In this document: in pieces, positions 31,701 through 43,200 of the stretch
How positions within the stretch are numbered: the stretch's first letter is position 1
How the letters are laid out: the number at the start of each line of letters is the position of its first letter
Source of the DNA: Saccharum officinarum
Taxonomy: Eukaryota > Streptophyta > Magnoliopsida > Poales > Poaceae
Length of the DNA: 64,000 nt
Direction of reading: 5' to 3'
NCBI GenBank assembly: GCA_020631735.1
Contig: CM036158.1
Location: 86,429,421 to 86,493,420, forward strand
Translations under genes and position numbers: made by a program
Notes under the pieces: generated by a model
What the model saw: only the letters and a program-made list of their open reading frames with translations
What the model was told of the DNA's origin: nothing
The model's database searches: none

Positions 31701-33771
31701 GATTCTGGAACTTTGGAATTCGACTAGGTAAACTTGGAATTAAGTGTTGTGGTCTGAAAATATTTTGTAGAGTATTTTATAAGCTTTCCAGATTGTCTTG
31801 TATCATGTCTTTAGGATTTGGGAATTTCCAGTTATGTTAAAAACACGTAGCTGCTGTCCAGAAATTGTTGTCATGATAATTGATGATTTGTTGTTGGTAA
31901 CCTAAGTAATGTTGTTCTTATGATTTTTAGGTGTTAGGGCCTTAACTGAAAGAACAACTGTACATTAGGTTGGGTAGATTAGGTAAGTACTTCTCCACCG
32001 GAGAAGAGATTTGCACGTAATGGTGAAGTGACTTGAATAGAGTACTTTTATTGCTGAAATGCATTTCATTCCGAGCATGTTGCACCCATTATGCATCCAT
32101 GATATTTATTGTGCACTCATGCAATAGGTGTTCCGGAGGGGTAACACTCCTCGAGTTCGAGCCAGTGATACCGGAGGAAGTCCAGGACCAGCCAGAGGAG
32201 CCAGCGGAACCAGTCGGCGGAGGAGACGCCGCTGAAGACTTACCCGAGTGCCCTGACCACCGGCCCTCGACCTTTCTAAAAGGCAAGCCCCGGTGCATGC
32301 TGAACCTACTGTTTTATAAAGTAATCTTGAGTACTTTTAATTGTTTACTGCATTAAGTTGTAGGAGTTATATGAAAACACTTGTTGCATTATACCTGTCC
32401 TTGTCCAGATATCGTACTTAATCCTATATTAGGTTTAGGCACGTGTCAATGCTTAGCCCTGCTTAGTTGGTAGAAGTCGGGTGATTTCCAGTCATCCGCG
32501 AGATGTAGGAAGGAGTCACGAGTGGCTTTATGGCTATCGTGGATGGAACCATGCTTAAAATGAAATTGAGACCGGGCGGGAGTTCGATAGTACAGCCGCA
32601 AGACACTTCACGTCTTGGGTGTGGAGCTATGCCCGTCTGAGTCGTTTAAGGACCGATTCGCTGTACGTCCTTGAGTCATGTTGAACGCAGTCTAACACTT
32701 AGTTGGCCGGATAAGTCGTTCCGACCGCGAAGTCGAGTAGTATGGTTCAGGCCGGGAATCGAATGGTAGGTTGCTTCTTGGAGGAGAGAAAGATGTGCTT
32801 GGGGACATTGGCGTGAGACCAAGGGGGGTTAGAGTCCCTATCACCTGGCAGAGTGTCGCCCTTGGGGACGCGACATTATTCGGACCCGCGATTCCTGAAC
32901 TGTACAAAAGATGACCTGAGCAGCCCTCGCCAGGCGTGACTCGGTGAGTGTTAGAAATACCCCTCCAGCTGGATAGGAATTCGATTCGAATCGCCGTCGC
33001 TCCCGGTTAGTGAGCACTTGACTTGAGCAGCGGCAACGTAGATCTCATTAAATGAACAGGTAGTTAAGGAATGATACAATGTTGCCACAATGATATACCT
33101 GCTATGGATATAATAATAATGTTGTTTGATTATACTCAAGTGAATGCTTAGTACAGGTGCTAAGATAGATGACAGGTAAATGCTAAAAAGAACTGCTAGT
33201 ACAGGTTATAAGAGTTTCAATTACTTATGCCTTTTATGCAAAATGTGATGTCAGCTAGCCTCTTGTGTAAGCCTTGCATAATCCTTGGTGTCATCTTATT
33301 TCTGGTTTTCGACGGGTAAGTCTAGCTGAGTACATTCCAGTACTCAGGGTTTATTCCCTCCTGTTGCAGATGATATGCTCTATCAAGGCTTCTGCAAAAA
33401 TTGTCTCCACCCTGCGGGTGACGAAGACTAGATCACTAGGGCGTGATCATCTTTTATGTACTTTCCTGATGCTTTTGCGGGTTGTTGATCAACAAGACTG
33501 GCAGTAGTTAAACAACTGGTGTGTGTTGCTTCCGCTACTTTATAAACTTGGTTTGTAATAATTGCGACTCCGTGTAAACTTATAAACTTGTGAAATGTAA
33601 CGTATGATGTTGTATGTTGAATGATGCGATCTTGGTTGTAAGCAAGTTGGTTTGAAATCCTTCGTGGTTTCGATTGACTACCGGGATTATATGGGCTCAA
33701 GTTCGAAAATTTGAGCGCTTCGGTGCTTGTTTTTGTACTTGTGCTCTTATAATTTGGTCGGTTCTGTTACA
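28792..33771 (+). repeat. 5' LTR of element 1 (4,980 bp)
   Basis: Starts TGTAACACCTCAGG and ends GGTTCTGTTACA, so the ends are TGTAAC/GTTACA. Internally: an AT-rich head with two diverged copies of a ~190-bp unit containing AGCTCTACAACATTG (about 29380 and 29580), a CpG-rich block (29640-30690), an AT-rich intron-like stretch (30700-31940), a strong GTAAGT donor at 31983, and a short coding-like segment at 32122-32320. Confidence 0.95.
32122..32320 (+). other. Coding-like segment inside the LTR (Pro/Glu-rich)
   Basis: Reads TLLEFEPVIPEEVQDQPEEP, then GDAAEDLPECPDHRPSTFL and KGKPRCMLNLLFYK. The same segment occurs at 43540-43735 (one base lost) and, in element 2, at about 53410-53215 on the minus strand. 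Function unknown. It follows the GTAAGT donor by about 140 bases and may be part of a longer transcript exon. Confidence 0.5.
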
Positions 33772-33773
33772 GC

Positions 33774-33786
33774 TGGTACCGGAGCA
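33774..33786 (+). other. Primer binding site of element 1
   Basis: TGGTACCGGAGCA lies two bases after the LTR. The 3' end of initiator tRNA-Met predicts TGGTATCAGAGC, so there are two mismatches. Confidence 0.85.
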
Positions 33787-34543
33787 TAATTCAACATTAA
33801 ACACATCGTACGAGTATTTAAAAACAAAAGTATTTGATTATGAAAAGGGTAAAATTCTAAAAAAAATATTTTTATAGGTATGCCAGTGATCACATCCCTT
33901 AGCCCAAATAAGGACTCTTAGGTGGCTTATTATAAAGACTAACTTGGGGCCTTGTTTGTTTTTGTTTCGTCGTCCATACGGCGTGATATTGTATGGATGC
34001 CATCCACTTGGGTGGTAATGTATGGATCAATTGCCTCGACGCTCTGGTAAGTGTGAGTTGTGAGAGCATGATCGTCTAACTGGCGATCTAGGGGAGAGTA
34101 GTTTTGGTGACTTGCATACTTACATGTTTAAACCGTGTAATTATGTAAGCACTTAATTGTGGGAACCTTTATATCGGGTAGCTTTGATACTGAAGTATAT
34201 ACATCAGGGGATGTGTATATGGAAGTATTTAAATTACTGCTTTCTTAGGTGCTTATATTGGGAAACTGTTGGGCTGAAATGAGATTTTCTGCAGGTACAC
34301 TAACAGCGCAAACGAGTAGACCGATAGTTTCGTCTATATGAGAGAACGTATGTATGCCACCGCCTAGCGTTAGAAATTTATGATTCTACTAGGATGAGAG
34401 GGCGTACGGAACGTGCATGCATCATGTTTAATTATATCATACATATCATTTACTCCCTCCTTAAAAATTTCAATAGTCCCGACTAAATTAAATTTCGTAT
34501 CCCCTAAATGATCCTCACTTTCAGTCGTATCTTGTTGCTACAG
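33787..34543. other. Untranslated leader of element 1
   Basis: AT-rich, no coding content. It ends in CTTGTTGCTACAG directly before the ATG of the upstream ORF, which looks like a 3' splice site. Confidence 0.6.
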
Positions 34544-35132
34544 ATGGCACGTACCAAGAGGACCGCTCGCAAGTCCACTGGAGGCAGGGCACCTCGTCAC
34601 CAGCTCGCTCCACGTGAGCCCGCCCTGAGCCCACTGAGGTGGAAAGGCTGAGGGCTGAGTTGGCCGAAGTGACTGCTGCCAGGAATGCAGCGCGTCAGCA
34701 ACTGGAGCAAGTGATCCGTGATCGTGACCAGGAAACCCTTGCAGTCCAGAGATTGACAGTAGCAAACCGCAACTGTCAACGCATGCTGGTCCGTGTCATG
34801 AATCAGAGGGATGAAGCCTGGCACGAGGAGAACGTTCTGAGAGCTCGTCAGTTTGAGCTCGAACAACAGTTGGAGAATGCTGAAGAATACAATGACAATC
34901 TTCATGAAGAAGTGCACCGCCTGAACAACCAGCTAAATCCTCTGCTGCCTCAAAATATCAACGCAGATGAGGACATGGGTTCGGGAATCTTCATGGCTGA
35001 AGATGATGATGAAGTGGAGGTCAATGGCCCCAAGATGCCGCACAAGAAGAAGAAGAAGATGAGGAGTTAGAGCCTGTTAGTGATGAGGACGGCGGGGAGA
35101 TCCTTGACACTGACTCTGAGGACGATGCTTAG
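34544..35132 (+). pseudogene. Upstream ORF (ORF0) with a histone H3-like N-terminal tail, coiled coil and acidic end
   Basis: After ATG at 34544 the protein reads ARTKRTARKSTGGRAPRHQ then LAPREP. Canonical H3 residues 1-19 are ARTKQTARKSTGGKAPRKQ, and 18 of the first 21 residues match. R2, T3, K4, T6, R8, K9, S10, T11, R17 and Q19 are kept, while K14 is R and K18 is H. A one-base loss at about 34621 shifts the frame. The rest (34634-35132) encodes a heptad-rich coiled coil (ERLRAELAEVTAARNAARQ; ARQFELEQQLENAEEYNDNL) and an acidic tail ending DTDSEDDA, with a second frame shift near 35027. About 196 residues would be expected intact. There is no histone fold, so it is not a histone gene. Confidence 0.85.
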
Positions 35133-35790
35133 AGTTATCACGTAGCTATGATGTAGGATTGTCTTTTGTGCCCTCCTGTGTTGGAGTGAGGCTTTGTAAT
35201 AACTTGACTTTTGGGATGTAAGGTCGAACCCTATGTTTCCTGGATGTTTAGTTGGAACCTGTTAATTTCAATCGCAATTGGATGTCTTATTGTGTTGCGT
35301 TCGATGATGGTGTCACGATTAGCACCCTTCGGTGCCGCGACGAAACCGAGGGCCTCCTATGGCGCGCGACATAAGGCTGTGCTGCTTGGCACGCGCTGGT
35401 ATCGAGGTGGCTAGTCATGATCCACCATGGAACTCTACCGTTGAGAAGTCTCTTTGTGGTCAGTTTGAAGTAGCCTTTCTCAGTCAACTAAAAATTTTAA
35501 GATCGAATCCAAGTACCGGGCGAAAGGTCAAAAATCACGTAGATATTAACGTAAACGGTTCAGTAACTGCTGTGCTCCTTGTGAGTGAGCTTTTATCAAA
35601 GTACATCTTGTTGGATTCCCTCGCATGATTGCGTCAATTGATCCGCTTGAATGGATTGTGCGGTTGTGATGAATTATTGTGCCATGAGTATTTTGAGAAG
35701 TCTATTTCATGAAGTCAGTTTGACATATTTACAATAATTCATCTACAAATTTCCCACATCGTCAGTGCTCATTGGCTATGCATTTTGCAG
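35133..35790. other. Spacer between ORF0 and gag in element 1
   Basis: No domain recognised. One short frame (35332-35628) is also open in element 2 (50159-49863) with nearly the same sequence, but it is Cys/Arg-rich without a motif. The spacer ends TGCATTTTGCAG|ATG, again an acceptor-like string before the gag start. Confidence 0.5.
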
Positions 35791-38700
35791 ATGTCGTACA
35801 ATCTCCGTCGGGGTCGTGGCAATGAGGATGAGGAACAGCCACCCCCTCCGCCACCACCTACCCCGGCTGAGCTGATGCAGACAGTGGTCGAAGGGCAGCG
35901 CATGCTGGCAGATGCTATGCGCCAGCTTGCCAACCGGGAGGCTCGTCATGGCCGCCAGGGCCCAGAACCCAATCAGTACAGTGATTTCAAGGATTTTCTT
36001 GATACTAAGCCCCCGCTCTTTAAGGAGGCGGAGGAACCACTGCAAGCCGATGAGTGGTTGAACACTATTGAACAAAAGTTTCGTCTGCTTCGCTTGACCG
36101 ATGAGCTAAAAACTGAATATGCTTCTCACCAACTACATGGTCCAGCGGGTATTTGGTGGAGCCACTATCGTTCCACACTGCCTGCAAATGTCCCGATTGC
36201 TTGGGACCAGTTCAAGGCCGCATTCCGTGGGAACTATATTCCTCCAGGTCTTATGGCTATCAAGCACACAGAATTTATGAGGCTGTCGCAGGGCAATAAA
36301 AGCTTGACTGAATATCTGCAATCTTTCAACAACCTGGCAAGGTATGCCACAGAGTTTGTGGATACCGATGCCAAGAAAATTGCTAGCTTTAAAAGAGGCC
36401 TCGGCCAAAGCTGATGAAGACTATGGGCACTAGCAAGTGCACTACCTTCAATGAATTTATCAGTGATGCTCTGACTCAAGAGAACAATAACTCTATCTAT
36501 GCTGCTTCTAAGAGCCGCAAGAGGGCACTTGAGGCAGGTGCTTCACAGTCTCGAGCTCCAGCTGCCCCGAGGGCTCCTCCTCGCCCTCCTGCCACAAGTG
36601 CTAAGTTCCGTCCTCCGCAAAAGAAGGCGCCAGTGAAGACTGGGTTTCGCAAGGCATATACAGTGGCTCTGCCAAAGAGTAATTCGGGCCAAGGCAGCTC
36701 CAGTGTCCCTCCTAGCAACATGCCTTGCTGGAACTGCAACAAGCCAGGCCATTGGTCCAGGAACTGTCCTTACCCTAAGAAGAATGTCAACCAAGGTGGC
36801 CGTCAAGGGCACGCTCATTATAACAGTATTGAGGAAATCCCATCTGGTGAGGTTGTCACTGCTGGTAAGTTCCTAGTTGACCAACACCCTGCAGTGGTAC
36901 TTTTTGATTCAGGTGCTTCGCATTCCTTTATCAGTCCTAAGTTTGCATCAGAGTTTGCACACAAATTGCATACTGTTGAAGGTGGGGGTTATTGTATTAG
37001 CGCAGCAAGTGGGAATATTTCCACAAATAAAGTAGTGGGGAATCTTGAGCTTGAGATAGAAGGGCGAAAGTACTCGCTTGCCTTAGTGGTTTTGCCGGGC
37101 TTAGGCATAGATGTTATTTTGGGCATGAATTGGATGAGTCAGAATGGGGTACTCATTGATACATCCACTCGGGTAGTTATGCTCAGAGATCCTACAGATC
37201 AAAAGGTTTTCTGGTACAACTTCCCAGAAAAGTTGATTTGTCTGGGGAAGTTCATGCTGTGCAAGCAAAGGCGTTGGCCGAAATTCCAGTAGTAAATGAG
37301 TTTCGGACGTTTTTCCCGATGATTTGCCGGGGCTCCCTCCGGATCGGGATGTGGAATTTAAAATTGAGTTGTTGCCTGGCACGGCTCCCATCTCTAGGAG
37401 ACCTTATAGGATGCCTCCGAATGAGTTAGCTGAACTTAAGGTGCAATTGAATGAACTTTTGAAGAAGGGGTTGATTCGTCCTAGTTCGTCTCCGTGGGGA
37501 TGTCCTGCTATCTTTGTAAAGAAGAAGGATCAGTCATTGCGAATGTGCGTAGATTATAGACCTCTCAATGCAGTCACTATCAAAAATAAGTATCCTCTAC
37601 CCCGCATCGACATCTTGTTCGATCAGTTGTCTAAAGCTAAAGTTTTCTCCAAGATCAATCTAAGATCTGGCTACCATCAAATTAAAATCCGCCCGGAAGA
37701 TGTTCCCAAGACAGCTTTCTCTACCAGATACGGTCTTTATGAGTATCTTGTTATGTCCTTCGGCTTGACCAACGCCCCCGCACACTTTATGTACTTGATG
37801 AATTCGGTGTTTATGCCCGAATTGGACAAGTTTGTGGTGGTATTTATTGATGACATCCTGATATATTCTGTAAATGAGGAAGATCACGCTGAACATCTGC
37901 GTATAGTCCTCACAAGACTGCGTGAACATCAACTATATGCAAAGTTCAGTAAGTGCGAATTCTGGCTTCGAGAAGTACCTTTCCTTGGGCATGTGTTGTC
38001 CGATGGAGGAATTATGGTGGACCCCGCCAAGGTACAAGAAGTACTGAACTGGAAGGCTCCTATCTCGGTTCACGAGGTCCGGAGTTTTCTTGGTTTGGCT
38101 GGCTATTATCGTCGCTTCATCCCGGATTTCTCCAAAATAGCCAAGCCAATGACTCGGTTGCTACAAAAAGACACCAGGTTTGTCTGGACTCCTGAGTGTG
38201 ATGCGGCTTTTCACCAACTGCGACCCTCCTAACCTCAGCTCCGGTTTTGGCACAACCGGATATCGAGAAACCATTTGATGTTTATTGTGATGCCTCAGGC
38301 ATAGGTTTGGGAGGTGTTCTGATGCAGGAAGGCCGAGTAATTGCATATACCTCTCGACAACTTCGGAAACATGAGGTGAATTATCCAACGCATGACTTAG
38401 AACTCGCCGCAGTTGTTCATGCTTTGAAAGCCTGGCGGCATTATCTGTTGGGCAATGTTTGCAATATCTACACAGACCACAAAAGCCTCAAATACATCTT
38501 CACCCAACCCGAGTTAAATATGCGTCAAAGAAGATGGCTCGAGTTGATTAAGGATTATAACCTTCAAGTGCACTATCATCCTGGCAAGGCAAATGTGGTT
38601 GCGGATGCTTTAAGCCGTAAGTCTCATTGCCATTCCCTAGTTGAAACTGATTTTCATCGATCTCGCCTTCTACATCCAGCAGTCTTGTACAACATCACTG

Positions 38701-40207
38701 TCAGTTGTACTCTCAAAAGCAGAATTATTGAGCTCCAAAAGACTGACACTGGTATATTCCACATCAAGCGTAAGATGAAAGAGCAAGAAACTACACAGTT
38801 CAGGGTAGATGAAGAGGGTGTACTATGGTTCAAGGATAGGTTAGTTGTGCCTAAGGACGAGAGCTTAGAAATGATATTATGTCTGAAGCACACTCCTCTA
38901 AGTTGTCCATCCATCCTGGTAGCAATAAGATGTATTATGATTTGAAGCCATACTATTGGTGGACCAAGATGCGGAAAGAGATAGCTGCATATGTGGCTAG
39001 GTGTGACACCTGCTGTAGAGTTAAAGCTGTGCATATGAAAGCTGGGTTACTTCAACCACTTTCTATCCCAGGTTGGAAATGGGAAGAGATAAGTATGGAT
39101 TTCATTGTCGGACTTCCTCCTACTGTCAAAAATCATAACTCCATCTGGGTAATTGTAGATCGCCTAACCAAGTCGGCTCACTTCATTCCTGTTCGAGTAG
39201 ACTATCGTCCTACTGACTATGCTGAGTTGTATTTCAATCAGATAGTCCGGCTCCATGGGATACCTCGTACTATCATATCTGACCGTGGTCCCCAGTTCAC
39301 TGCTCGCTTTTGGGAGCACTTGCATCACCTTCTGGGAACCAAGTTAGTGAGAAGCTCTGCTTATCACCCCCAGACGTCAGGACAGACGGAACGGGTTAAC
39401 CAAATCTTGGAAGATCTGTTGCGGGCATGTGTAATATCATCCAAGGGTTCTTGGGAAAAATGGTTACCTCTAGCCGAATTCTCGTACAATAATAGTTACC
39501 AAGAGAGTATTAAGATGGCCCCATTCGAAGCTTTGTACGGTCGTAAGTGTAGAACTCCACTAAACTGGGTAGAAGCTGGTGAAAGAAGGTATTATGGTAT
39601 TGATTTTGTTCAGGAAGCTGAGGAACAAGTCCGTACCATCCAAAAACATATGGCTGCAGCCCAAGCTAGACAGAAAAGTTATGCTGATCGTCGTAGAAAA
39701 CCGCTCGAGTTTGAAGTTGGAGACTTCGTTTATCTGAAAGTTTCTCCAATGAAGAGTGTCCAACGTTTTGGTGTTAAGCGGAAACTTGCGCCAAGATACG
39801 TGGGTCCTTTCCAAATCATAGGCAAGAGTGGAGCTGTTGCGTACAAAATCCAGTTACCTCCTGAAATGAGTGCCATATTCAACGTCTTCCATGTATCTCA
39901 GCTCAAAAAGTGTCTTCGAGTTCCTGAGGAAAGAGTCCCGTTAGGAGATATCAGGCTTGAGTCTGATTTAACTTACGAAGAAAAGCCAGTCCGAGTGATC
40001 GATACTCAGGAACGAGTGACTAGAAGCAAAGTGGTTAAGTGGTATAAAGTAATGTGGAGTAATCAGGGTAGTGAAAGTGACGCTACATGGGAACGGGAGG
40101 ACTATTTGCGGGATGGCTATAAGGAATTCTATGAAAAATGGTACGCTTTCCAAATCTCGGGACGAGATTTTTATAAGGGGGAGGGCTGTAACACCTCAGG
40201 TGTTTAG
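35791..40207 (+). pseudogene. gag-pol polyprotein of element 1, frame-shifted
   Basis: The ATG at 35791 opens MSYNLRRGRG and a Pro-rich stretch. The retrotransposon gag domain follows (IWWSHYRSTLPANVPIAWDQ). A CCHC knuckle [14 protein letters not shown] lies at 36726-36767 and protease [11 protein letters not shown] at about 36900. RT ([26 protein letters not shown] with DD at 37849-37854) and RNase H ([25 protein letters not shown]) come next. Integrase follows ([32 protein letters not shown]), then a chromodomain (VRVIDTQERVTRSKVVKWYK; ATWEREDYL). Frame changes occur near 36408, 37290, 38225 and 38870. The final stop lies 21 bases inside the 3' LTR. Confidence 0.93.
40175..40185 (+). other. 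Polypurine tract of element 1
   Basis: AAGGGGGAGGG ends one base before the 3' LTR starts. It primes plus-strand DNA synthesis. Confidence 0.85.
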
Positions 40208-43200
40208 CTCCATAATTGCATTGCATTTGCATAAGCATAAGCATGCATCATTCATGTTATTTTATGTGGTTGCAACAAATGTGATTGTTTTTAGAATTTT
40301 GTTTGGCTCACATCATGTGACACTAGGTAGTTGGTGTAAAAAAAGGGAGAGTAGCTAATTATATCTCACAACACCTTAGTTATAATTAAGGTCACTAATG
40401 GAGCAAGGTTCATGTTGACCAAAATCACCAAAATGCCCTCCAAGGTGTAGTTGACCGCCATTTAGCCCTAGGATGCTCTAGTTTGACCAATTAAAAAGTC
40501 TAGCTTAGAGACCTTGCATGTAGGAGCACCCTAAAGCAAAGTTGTAGGGAATTTTATGGGGAACAAAAGTCTCAATATGACCATCTCATGAAACTGGCCA
40601 GAACATGCTCAAAAATGGCCCACAAGTCAGCTAGAGGGGCTGTCTCAACACTTAGAATTTTTCTAAGTCTCAAAAGTGTCCCTCCAGTTTTACTGTGGCC
40701 TACTTTGGAAGCTTGTAGTTTGCAAACCAGACCAAACCAGCCCCAACTCATATTGACACTTTTGTAGTACTCACTTAGCTCTACAACATTGTCAACATCA
40801 CCATCACCTAGTTCTAAATGGTTTAGGAGATATGGTGCCTGGAAAAATGGGTTTCAGTCGGTGTGACTGACTGAAACTCAGTTTCAGTTTCGGGTGCCTC
40901 ACTTTAGGACGCTATATCTCAATAACTAAGCCGAACCAGCCCTGGAGCCAATTGACAAAGTTGTAGCCCTCATGTAGCTCTACAACATTGCCAACATCAA
41001 CCATGCCTGGTTCTCACTGGTTTGGGAGTTAATCGTCGACGAAGTTGCTCTGTCAGTCGAACGATGACGGCCTCCATTCAGTCAGCAGCATCGCCATTCA
41101 GTCGGACAGCCGACTCGCGTCGTGGCGCTCGGGCAGAGCCGGTGGCCGCGTGGCGTGCGCGTCCTGCCGTCGCCTCCACGTCGCGAGCTCAGGCGCGGGG
41201 TTGAACACCGAGCGGACACCTCCACCCCCTCACTCGCGCTCACTCTCTTCTCCCTCCCTCTCGCTCTGACCGGGGTCACCGAGGCGGAAATCGGAGACGC
41301 CATTGTCGCCGCAGCCTTCTCCGTGCTCGCGCGAGCTCACCGTCTCACCACCATCCTCCAAATCCCGTTCACTACTCCGCCAACATCCCCTCCACCTCCT
41401 TCGCCCGCTGCTTGACCGGATTGTGCAGAGGTGAGGGTGAATTTCGGTTTCCGCCACCGCGAGTCCTCGCCGGCGTACCGTCCGCGCAGCGGCTCACCGT
41501 GGCCAGCTCCCTACGGCCACCCTCCAGTCCCCCGCTACGTGTTCTCGGTTCCGGGGTGGGTAGAGCAGCCTAGGTAATGACGCTACCGGATGGATGGCCG
41601 GTACACAGCGGAACTCCGTCGTGCGCTGCCGCGCCATGGCCGCCGGTGCGGTGCTCACGCGGCCAGCGGCACTCGCTCCACCTCCGTCCTCTTCCTGGGC
41701 ATAGAGAGGTCCGCCATGTCCTCAGGAAGCCGTAGCACACCTCACTTAGGTCCCTGGCCCCGAAGCTCGTCGGACCGCCGCGGGTGCCGCCTCCGAGCCG
41801 CGGTCGCCATGGCCGTCGTAGCTAGGTTGGGTTAGGGTCAGACAAGCTAGGTTCGGTCGATGCGGAAAGTCACGGGGAATCCGTTGGTGCTCTTCCCGTC
41901 GCCGGAGGCGCCGTCGTCGGCGAGCTAGAGCTCGCCGGAGTCGCGGCCGTCTCCCCCCTCCGCTCTTCTCTCTATGGCCTGCGGGCCCGCGCTGTCAGCC
42001 CCACGCGCGCGTGGGCGGGACGGCCTGAGCAGGCCGCGCGTGAAGTTGGGCCGCGTCCGCGTAGAGGCCGGCCCAGTAGCGAGTAGGGTTCGGTTTTGTT
42101 TTTCTTTTCATATTTGTCACAGATTTTAGTTGATGTTTGGAAAATGTAGATCTAGGGTTTTACTTGCCCAAAAATTATGAGATAAATTTTGTTAGGATCT
42201 GCATGATGTGTAGTATTTTAGAAAAATATGAATTGGTTATGTGATGTTTGTTTCTGGGAGATTTAAATAGGTCTTTGAAATGTGTTTTAATTCACATGCA
42301 AACTTGTTTAAATCATATCTTGAGTTTCAGTGTTCAAAAATTATGAAATTTGGTGGGTAGGCTAATTTATACTTGCTCTAGCTTTGGTAAAAATTTGGGC
42401 AGTAGTGCTTAAGTACTTTTCAAGTTATAATGCTATCTTGTTATTTTAGGAAATACTTAAATGAATTTTTGTAATTTTTCTACATGTGCAATGTTCTTAT
42501 TAATTTTTGGAGAATGTCTTGGTACCCTAAAGTGTCTAAAAATTTGGAAATCTGTTGTTTGACACTTTTTAATATGATTTGTTAATTATACAAAAATCAG
42601 CCTTTTGGGCTTGTGAATTTTGTTTAGGGAGTTTCTGTAAATAATTTTAGTTCAAATTTTTACAGTGGTCTCTTTTTGGTTCATAGAGTCTCCTGTAATT
42701 TTTGTAGAATTTTAGGAGCAGTTTACATATATGTTTAAAATTCCACTTAATTACTTAAGTAAATTAAGAAATGAGTTTAAATAAATATTTTAGGTAGGCA
42801 CACCTTACTTTCTGGTGTTTTTGTGACCTATGTGAACTTGTGGTAACATTAGTTGGTCTTTATGGGATGTTTGCCACATAAATAAATATTTAATCTTTGC
42901 AATTCTAGGTTTTCTGGACAGCTGGTAGTATCTTTGGGTTTGACCTTTGATAAAAGTGTTTGCTGGAAAACTTGTAATACCAAAGTTGTAGTAAACTTGA
43001 TAAACTAGCTTGTGTCAAAATTTGGGAGCATTTGGCTTAGTAGTTTGGAGTTATTGCTGTTTAAAGTGACAGTCCAGAATTGGCTACTCTCTGTTTAGAG
43101 AGGACAGATTCTGGAACTTTGGAATTTCGACTAGGTAAACTTTGGAATTAAGTGTTGTGGTCTGAAAATATTTGTAGAGCATTTTATAAGCTTTCCAGAT

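Noticed and set aside
34544..34645. A genuine histone H3 gene
   Set aside because: Similarity to H3 stops at about residue 21. No histone-fold helices follow, and both copies sit at the same place inside chromoviruses before gag.
35332..35628. A second accessory protein between ORF0 and gag
   Set aside because: A 98-codon frame is open in both elements, but it has no domain, starts in low-quality context and could simply reflect their shared ancestry. More copies would be needed.
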